DNA of 64,000 nt from contig NC_064044.1 of the NCBI RefSeq assembly GCF_932526225.1, positions 9,538,801 through 9,602,800 on the forward strand. Reading direction: 5' to 3'. Position 1 is the first letter of the stretch. Each line of letters starts with the position of its first letter. The notes under the pieces are model-generated. The model had not been told where the DNA came from, made no database searches, and saw only the letters and a list, made by a program, of their open reading frames with translations. Made by a program: the position numbers and the translations under genes. This DNA comes from Nematostella vectensis. Lineage: Eukaryota > Cnidaria > Anthozoa > Actiniaria > Edwardsiidae. Below, piece after piece: positions 13,136 to 22,600 of this stretch.

Positions 13136-16100
13136 CTAAAAAGAAAATGAAGTAAATAACCAATCAAAGTAAACCTGTCAGATGATGGCGCATGGTATGG
13201 TCACCATAGGGGCGAAGCGAGCAATGATTTCCAGCTACGCCCAAAGTGGATCCCCCGGAGCTCACCTTACCATATATTAGAGAGTTTAAGCAAGTCAACA
13301 CGAACTGCACCAAAAACGGCGCGCGCGCTCACGAATTGCTGAAAAACGGCGTTGACGTCCGTGACAGGAAATGTCGAACGGCATTTTCCCAATTTTTACG
13401 TTCTACGCGCGCGGTCACGGACGTCAACACCGTTTTTCAGCCATTCGTGAGCGAGCGCGCCGTTTTTGATGCCGTTCGTGTCGACTTGCTTAAGCTCTCT
13501 ATTATTAGGGGAGGGTGGCTTTTTTATTACTAGATACGTTGGATCTAAAGCCCATGGAAACGGCTCCAGTATCATTTGTCAGGTAATGTCAGTGATCTAC
13601 TTCAGAGCTGTTGTGAAGATATATGTAGTTTCAAGATACCTTTCAATTTGGTGATGACGTAACAGTGTAATTAGCTAGCTCACAATGTTGTTTTAGTTGG
13701 AAATAAACATGTAAAACACCAGCACCTTCCCAACAAGAGCATCTCACAATGGAGTGAGTAAACAGCGCCGTATTACTTTGCAGAAAATGCTGGCAGTTTT
13801 TGCAACCCTGACCCAGATATCAATATTTGGGTGACCTTCAAACCCGCTCGGTCAATCTCTTGGGTCAAAGGGCTTTTCAAGATTAGTGAGATAAAGATTT
13901 GACCAAGCCATCAAGTGACTTTTTTTGACACATTTTTGCTGCGAGTCTCAGATTGACAGGAATCAGCATTTTTTTACCATGTTTTCTGGAGATCAGGGAG
14001 CGGGAAAACTTTAGCTCTTCTAAATATGGGCATCTATGCCCATATAAGGCAATACAAATGCAGGGCACTATCCATGGGAAAAATGTCTGATATGACCCTA
14101 GCAAAAGTTGTTTGTGCAATCAAGGCTGCCCCTACCCTCTCCCCACATACCAGTGGCTCTCGTACCAATTTTCTATGGTGTAATTATCGTGTTATTTCTG
14201 AGTAGGTACCCTATGGCTTCTACCTTTTATGCAGTCACCCTTGTAGCCGCTGCCCCTGTAACCTTGACGACACTTACAGTTACCATCGTAGCAGATGGCG
14301 TGGATATCACACTCCATACATTTATCCTCTAAAAGTACGACAACGGGAAAAAAGTAGTTAATCATAGTCTGTGTGTTAGTTAGTTGTAACGTTTGTCAAC
14401 ATTTTGATAAATCTGCTGGTAAGCCAATAAAGTCTGTCAGTCTGGCGGTCGGTCGGTCGGTCGGTGAGCCGGACAGCCAGTCAGCTATATAAACAAGGCA
14501 ATATCCAGGGGGCTTTAGCTAAGAAATCACGTGACTTTCTGGGTGGCAACTAGCGTGCGTTGAGGCTTTTAGCGGGAAAATAACAAAAAACAAAAAGCAA
14601 CTTTTTAGCGCTGAAAAGCCAGAAAGTTATTTCTTTTCATTAAGGGTGATATGCTCATTTAAGTACTTTTTTTTGTCGTTCTCTGGCGTTACGGGTGCAT
14701 TAATTTCTGGGTTTACCTTAGTAAATAGTCAGCCATTTTGTCAGTTAGCAAGTAATTACATAATACAGCAAGTATAACTAACGCCTTGCATGAGCTTAGG
14801 TACCGCTTGGATTTACTTACTTTCGCAGTGAGGTCCTTGGAAGGGCGGCACGCAGTGGCAGTCGTAGCCATCGTCTCTCTCCTCGCACCGTCCGCCATTT
14901 TGACAAGGGTTGGGATGACAATAGTGATTGACTACAGCTAAACGATGACAGCTTGAATTTAGAATCCGTACCTGCCCCAGGGGATGTGGGGTTACTGAGC
15001 TATTTCACAGGGGTTGGGGAGGTACCGGACTATGCAAAGCTCTCGAATGTGTTTACATATTGCTCCCTGTGTAATGTCCATGGGCCATATACTTAAAGGG
15101 ATAACGATCACTAGTCGATTAGACCAGCGAGCGGTTTCCAAAAATGTATGGTAGCCTTAGCTGGATGGTTATATCATAGCCTACTAGTAGGCGTTTGTTG
15201 GTGTTTCCGCGACGAAAACCTCGCTTTCCCCGTGTTTTGGGTGCCATCTTGGATTTTTGGCCGCGCGCGAGCCGGATACGAGAGCACAGCTTTTGCCTTT
15301 TGCTCTCGCATCCAGGTCGCGCGCGGCCAAAAAACCAAGATGGCGCCCAAAACACGGAAAAGCGGGGTTTTTGTCGCGGAAACAACAACAAACACCAACT
15401 AGTAGGCTAGTTATATCTTCAAAAGATTGTAGTGAATTCGATAATTTCGGCTATTGGCCCAATAACTGGATGATGTCTCTCGTCCCTGGCCTGGGTACCT
15501 GGGTATCGTTTTTTTGATCATTTTTCCTTTTTGTTTCACTTGTATTCCCATCAATTCATTTTCCAGGATTAAAATCTATAAAGACCCCAAGAACTTAAGA
15601 AATTAAGTGCATGTGGTCCTTCCTTTAAAAAAAAAATCATAAATTCATTGAAAGGGGGTCTGTTGTGTTATGCGTGACGTCATTACACGTACTATGTTAC
15701 CTGTCACGTTCCGCGTGCATCGTGGCGGAAGGAAGTCCGGTGGGCAGTGGCAAAAGGGTTGCAGACCAACCGCGACACATGTGCCGCCATTATAGCAATA
15801 GCCTTGGACACAAACTGAAAACAAGCCACAAATATCCATACCTATCTAGAATTATTCATAATATCACAGGGCGTCGCGGTCAACGTAACGAGGGGGCGAC
15901 CCCTCCACCGGCCTTGTTCCGCAAACGGGTTTTTAAAAAAAACAACTCTACTATACCATCTACCTTCACAATCTGAGCAGTCCTTTCCCTTGCAATGTGG
16001 AGGACAGTTTTCGCACTTGTAGTCGTTTTCTTGAGCTTTGCAGATCGAGTTATATTTGCATGGATTACTCAGGCAAGGGTCGGTTCCTAGAAGGCAAATC

Positions 16101-19100
16101 AACAAAATCTGTCAGAGAATAACCTCGCACAAGTACAAAAGTCATGAGATTTACTGTCAGCGAATAAAAGACATGTCAGGGTGTGGGGACTCGTAGAGAC
16201 AAAGGGCATTGCAAAGAAAAATCGTAGTTTATTTCAGCTGTATTGATGATGCATGATTATTATAACGACGATGATGAAAATGATGATAATGATGAAAGTG
16301 TTGATGACGATGACGATGCTGTTGATGGTGGTGGTTGTGTTTATGATGACAATATTGGTAATGATGATTATGAAATATGATGCATGATGATGAAAGTGTT
16401 GTTGCTTTTGTTAATGATGAAGATTATAACTGATCCAGTGGTTCTTGGTACATCACCTTAGATCTAATAATACTTCACGCTAAATTGGATTTGTCGCGTC
16501 AGCAAAGTCAAGCAGGCGAAAGCACATGGACAGTACCTTCAGTTCCTTAGATATTTATGTTTTCTTTTTTCAAACAAAGTGACTTTCACCTTTTTTTAAA
16601 TCAAAAACGGGGGTGGATATCCACCCATTCCACCCCCACCTCTTGTACCCTGATCTGTTTACATGCTGTTTTATAACACTTGACTCACGTTGTTCAACGC
16701 ATCCTCGTTGCTCTGTGAACTCGAACTCCTTTCTCCCCGGTATAGACGGGCAGTAGCACCTGTCTCCGGTAGCATCGCACATAGACGGGTAGGCTGGTGG
16801 GTTAGCTGTCATGTCACCTTTCGGACATTTGCACTCTGAAACAAATTCATTACACGCATTATACCACAGCAGGAAAGGTAGATAGGAGGTCTGAAGGAAA
16901 AATGCGCCACTATTTCACACTCCCCAGTAGCAGATCTAGAGGGAGTGTTTAGGGGGTTTAATCCCTCCCTTGGGCTGCAAGAAAGCCATAAAGCCATATG
17001 TAACGAAGAATACCACCTCCCCCTTTGTCATTGAGCCCACACTATTCTATTTGTAACAATCGCAAAAATGCACGCGATTTTTTGAGTGTACACTAAACCC
17101 ACTCTTCCGAACTTGCTCGAGAAGTAAAAAAATGTGATCCCTCAAAACTTTACGTTTGGCATGGCCGTATGCAATTATTTTACGATGCAATTTGTAATTA
17201 CATTGCATGTGACGAAGACTTCACCTACCACATAGCGGAGGCTTGAAGTACGATCCTGGCGGACAATTGCAGACGTAACCAGTACTGGACTTGTCCGATT
17301 TTACACAAGTCCCTCCGTTTTGGCATGGATTAGGATTACAACTACTATCATCAGTGACTGAAAGAGAAAAGGTGGAATCTTAAGCCATATACTAGACGCA
17401 CTTTTTCAGTAATATTCAGGCTTAATGTGTGTCTTTAGACGCTAATCATAACTTGCAAAACATAAGTAATCATTTGCTGTGACTTAAAAAGGCACTCGTA
17501 CGGTTAAAGGTTAATCAATGATTGGATTGAAAGCATGAAGCATCCATCATCACCCAATCAACAGATCAACAGAAAATCGGTTCCTTTCTTTTGATAAAAC
17601 TTGGATGAAGTAAACAGGAAAATTTGTTTTTGTTATGAAAGGAAGGCGTTGTTTTGTAAAGGAATTGTTTTGTTATTTATTATTTCATATTCTATCATGT
17701 AATTAAAGTCCAAGCGTGCAAATGACCTTTTAACAGAGCCTGGGTTTGATTGTATCATAAATTGACAAATTATATAAACTACTCATAATTTCTGGTGAAA
17801 CTGTGGACACACTGTGCCTCTGATGCATCCTTATAGGCGACTTTCTTTTTTACAAATAAAACAAAAAATGATATCTCCTTGTTGACAGTACCGTAAATGA
17901 TCTAATAAACGCCCCCTATCTAAAGAACGCCTCCCATCTAATGAACGCCCCCCCCCCCCCCCCCGCTGAGCATACAAGTTTGAAACGAACCCCCCCTACC
18001 CTCCCTCTCAGCTTAAGAACAAACGGACATAGGAATTTGGTTAATATAAATCAAATTTAATTAATCTGAATGTGGCTTCTACTGGGTGAGACTTAATGCC
18101 AAGAAACGCTTGGTACGCTGGCTTTAATTTAACGTGATCCTGACTAAGACTAAAACCCCACTGCACTTTGGTTAGTTATATTTTAAAGTTTGTAAAGAAC
18201 GCCCCTCTCTAATAAACGCCTCCTATCTATTGAAGTCCCCTCTAGAACTATCGAAATTTACGGTAGTCTATCTCTTACCGTTGTTGCAGTCTGGTGGTAG
18301 GAATCCAGGGGGACAACTACACCTAAAGTGGGCGAGGTGGTGCACGTGGCCTGCATGCGTCACAGTTTCCCGGAGGCAAGTGCCGCCATTTTTACAAGGG
18401 TTTGGTACACAGACGTCTTTCACTGCGAAGAAAGGTGACATAATGAGTTGCGTAACATCAATATTATCATTGTCATCACCCTTATTGCTATCGTCATCAT
18501 TACCATCGCTGTCGATATAGCCGACAGTCGTTGTTTATATCGTTAGCATCGTCACCGCAATAGCATAAGCGCAATACCACCATCATTATCGTCGTCGTCG
18601 TTGTCATCATTATTACCATTATTATCATCATCACCATTAGGGCGGATCTAGAAGTGGGCCGAACGCCTATCATCATTATTCTTACCTTTGCAGAGTGGCG
18701 GTTCGTAGCCTGGGGGACAATGGCAGTCAAAGCTCCCGTCAGGCCCCGCGGTGCATGTTGCATTATTTTCACAAGGATTGGGGATACATGAACTTCTTTG
18801 CTCTACAATGCAAACAATTATATATTAGCCATGGCAATCAGTGTCAGGTCTAGCATTTTTCAAATAGTGCGGCTCAATTTCTGAAAACCAGCTGGCTCGG
18901 TATCATTTTGCTTGTAAAGAATGGTTTTATTGATCCGCCACTGCATGGTTGCCTAAGCCAAGTAAACGGGCGCATCTAGTGTTTTGCTGAGAGGTAGGTT
19001 TTACCCAAAAGCAATGGGAGACATTCAATTACCTTGATTTTCACATAAATTAAACCATGTACGGAGTTTTTACGACATGAATTACTAAAAAAAACTCTTT

Positions 19101-19615
19101 ATCGAACCGAAACGAGGTCCTGACGTCACTCATTTTCATCATACAGTACTTACGATAGCACCTGTAGCCGTTTCCATAGAAACCAGGCTTGCAGTAGCAA
19201 TGTCCATTAGAGCAAGTCGCATTCGGGTCGCACTGCATGCAAACGTAATCTGGAAAACAAAACAAAAATAAAGAATACCTTCAGAAGAAAACTTGCAACA
19301 TTTGCCCATTATCATGAGAAAAAGGCAGTTTTGATTGACAAAATCTTTATAACTAGCACTTGTGACTTAGAGGATTCTGCCGTTTTCTAATCTACTTTAT
19401 ACAACGACACTCGTAAATCGCGCGCTCTGATTGGTCAAGGGTCCATGTGTTATCAGAGGACACACACAATTGGCGCCAGCATGCGCGCGCTCTCCAAAAC
19501 TAGATTGCAACGTAAGATAACATTTTAATTGTTGTATTAAAAAAAACGCTCTCATTGCGTCTCGTTGCGTACTTTTTTGCTCATGACACGCTGTGACATC
19601 ATCTGTGCATCTAAA

Positions 19616-19654
<39 letters not shown>

Positions 19655-22600
19655 GTTCATGCCAACTAAATTGTACGTTTGCTTAACACATCCTTGTTGG
19701 CCTACCTCACAAAACTATTTAGGTGGCTTCAATAGCGCGCGTCGCATGTCCTTTTTTATTAAGTCATATTTTTAAGGCAGTTCCGAAGACTGATAGAGGC
19801 TATGATAATGCATACTACTTTTTGTATCCAGTTATCGATTACGTCTCGAGCAGCTATCGACCTGTTGTCATGACTACCTTCACACTTGGGCCCGTTGTAA
19901 TCCGGGGGACAAAGGCACATATAATGTAAATGAGCTGCATTCCAGTCCGCTGGGAACCCTGTGTAATCGCTGTAGCTGTCGATGCATGTTCCGCCGTTTA
20001 GACAAGGCCTGGTTACGCAGGGGTTGGGAACTGATGACCAAAGCAACAAATATATTTTTCAATAGAAACCTTGAACATATCAATCATGTCGGTTTTTTTT
20101 TCTCGTTCGCTTGGTCAATTCCGACATTACATATTTGGAAGTCCGCTTCAATCATCTTTTCGATAACCCTAGAATTGAATTTTCACGTAAACTTGCAGGA
20201 TTTTGTATTTACTTACATTCTGAAAATAGGCCCAGGACCCAACATTTTCATAATATCACAGGTTTTCCGCGCGTTTGCCCCAGACACTTTTTTTACCATT
20301 TAGAAAAATCAACAGCCATGGTTTGATCTCACGATACTTCAGACACGTTGACTTATATTTTCTAGTCACATGATGTACTTACTCTCACAGTTTTCCCCGC
20401 GGTAGAGCAGCGAGCAGATGCACTTGTGCGTCCACCCGTACCCAGACCTTCGCGCCACGCATTTCCCGCCATTCAAACAGGGGCTCGACGCGCACACGTG
20501 GTCTGTGAAATTTAGATTGATAAACAAATAAATGTAAAAATAGTACAGGTCACACGAAAGCCAGCCGTCTTGCAGCATAAACCTGTCTTGTATACAGGCC
20601 CGTACCCAGGGTGGGTGCAGGGGTTGCGAACGCACTCCCCCCCCCCCCCCCCCCCACACACACACACAACGGCCGAAGGCCACTCTCGGCTCTCAATAGA
20701 CGTGCTATTTGTAGACGAAACTATAAAGCATAAGCTAGATCACTCTGGTATGTAGCCAAATCCGTCAATAAAAGTCTTGGAGATACTGCAAAGGCATAAA
20801 AAAATCCCTTTTTATTCTTTCCGGGGTGGTCAGATTTTTATCAGAGAACTCACCTCCCCCCCCCGGAAAAATAAGTTACACTTTTCCGGATTCCGGACCC
20901 CCTCCCCCCCGATAAAAATCCTGGGTGGGCCTGTGTATAGATTATACTAAAGGATATACCATTACTCTCTCCATCTCGAACAAATACACGGATGGCGGGG
21001 TGGACAATCTCCCTTCCCTTCCCCCTTAGAAACCTAAGTGTTTACCTCTGCAGTAAGGTGGTTTGTATCCACTCGGACAAATACACGGATGTGGGAGACG
21101 GTCCTCGACGCACTTTCCACCATTTCGGCATGGGTTGGCAAAACAGACTCTGTGAACTGGAGGAAAAAAGACAAACAAATTTTTTTTTTACATTTGTCCA
21201 TACTAAGAAGAATTGTTAATCCCTTCCAAGGGGGTGGCTCAGTCGCCCCCCCCCCCCCTCCTCCCACCCATACGCACACACACGCTTCTAGCAGCCAAAA
21301 ATACAGTAAATGTAGGAGATATCTAAAACACAAGAGACACTGCCTTGAAAAGGCCTTTTGGGCCCCCTCCTGTTAAAAATCCTGGCTGCGCCGCTGCCTT
21401 CCCTACTCTAAACTAATTTATAGCAACACTATATTGTAGGATGTTATAGTGTAGCAGTACTTACATTCACATAGCGAGCCCTTAAAGTGCGGGGGGCACT
21501 GACACTGGTGATAGCTCTCGTGCTGACTTTGTTCACAGACCCCTCCGTGTCTACAAGGATTAGGGTCACAGTAGTCTAGAACTAAGGAAAAAAGAACAAA
21601 GAATTGGTTTGATTTAGAGAGTTAGAGGTTATCGTACGAAAATTGAACCCTCATTAATTCGAACACCCTGTTGACTGAATGTTTTTTTCTCTGTTTCCCT
21701 TTCCATTTCTTCTCTCGATAACTCAACCTCCTTATTACTGGACTACAGGTGAATTCTATAACCATAAATTATCTCGTTATATCTTTTAGTCATGACCGTC
21801 CCACGTAGGAGAGGAGAACAGTTCAGGCAATGGAATATAAACAAGTTTCACGGCATAGTAAATGTGGATATTATTTTGCTGATTGAAGCTGTCATTCACC
21901 AATCTTACGTTGCGCTTTAGATTGAGCGATATCGACTTGATAAGCGAACATCATGCTGGGACGATTTTAGAGGCCTCAATTCAATATGGCGTCGAACGAA
22001 GCCAATGTTGATGGTGAGAATCTAAAAAATGAATGTATCCCGGAATTGCCAAAACCATTTTCTAGCTTACATTCAGTATCACATCAAAAATGCTTACGAC
22101 GCCAAGTTGAATTGCGTTCTCTAAACTCGCTCGCCCAAATATGCTGTCGCAACTTGACCCGATCCCCCGCGCAAAGTAATAATGGGTTGATATTAAAGTC
22201 CCATACACTGGCAGACGTCGCCGGTGAACCCATGTCGACAGAGGCACTTGTAGCCCGACACCGTCTCAATGCACGTGCCGTCGTTCTTGCACGGAGACAA
22301 AGCACACTCATCACGATCTGAAACAATAAGGCGTGAATATAGAGCCAATCAGGGCGTAAATATCAGCCAATCAAGGCATGAATATCAGACAACCAAGGCG
22401 TGAATATCAGACAATCAGGGCATGAATATAAAGCCAATCAGGGCGTGAATATCAGACAATCAGGGCATGAATATAAAGCCAATCAGGGTGTAAATATCAG
22501 CCAATCAAGGAATAAATCTCAGCAATACACGGCGCGAATATCAGCCAAACAAATCGTGAACATCAGCGTCGGGCAGCGTCAAACGCACCATTACAACACG

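Noticed and set aside
15119-15517. Overlapping Arg-rich frames on both strands
   Set aside because: They are mirror frames of the long inverted arms of a MITE.
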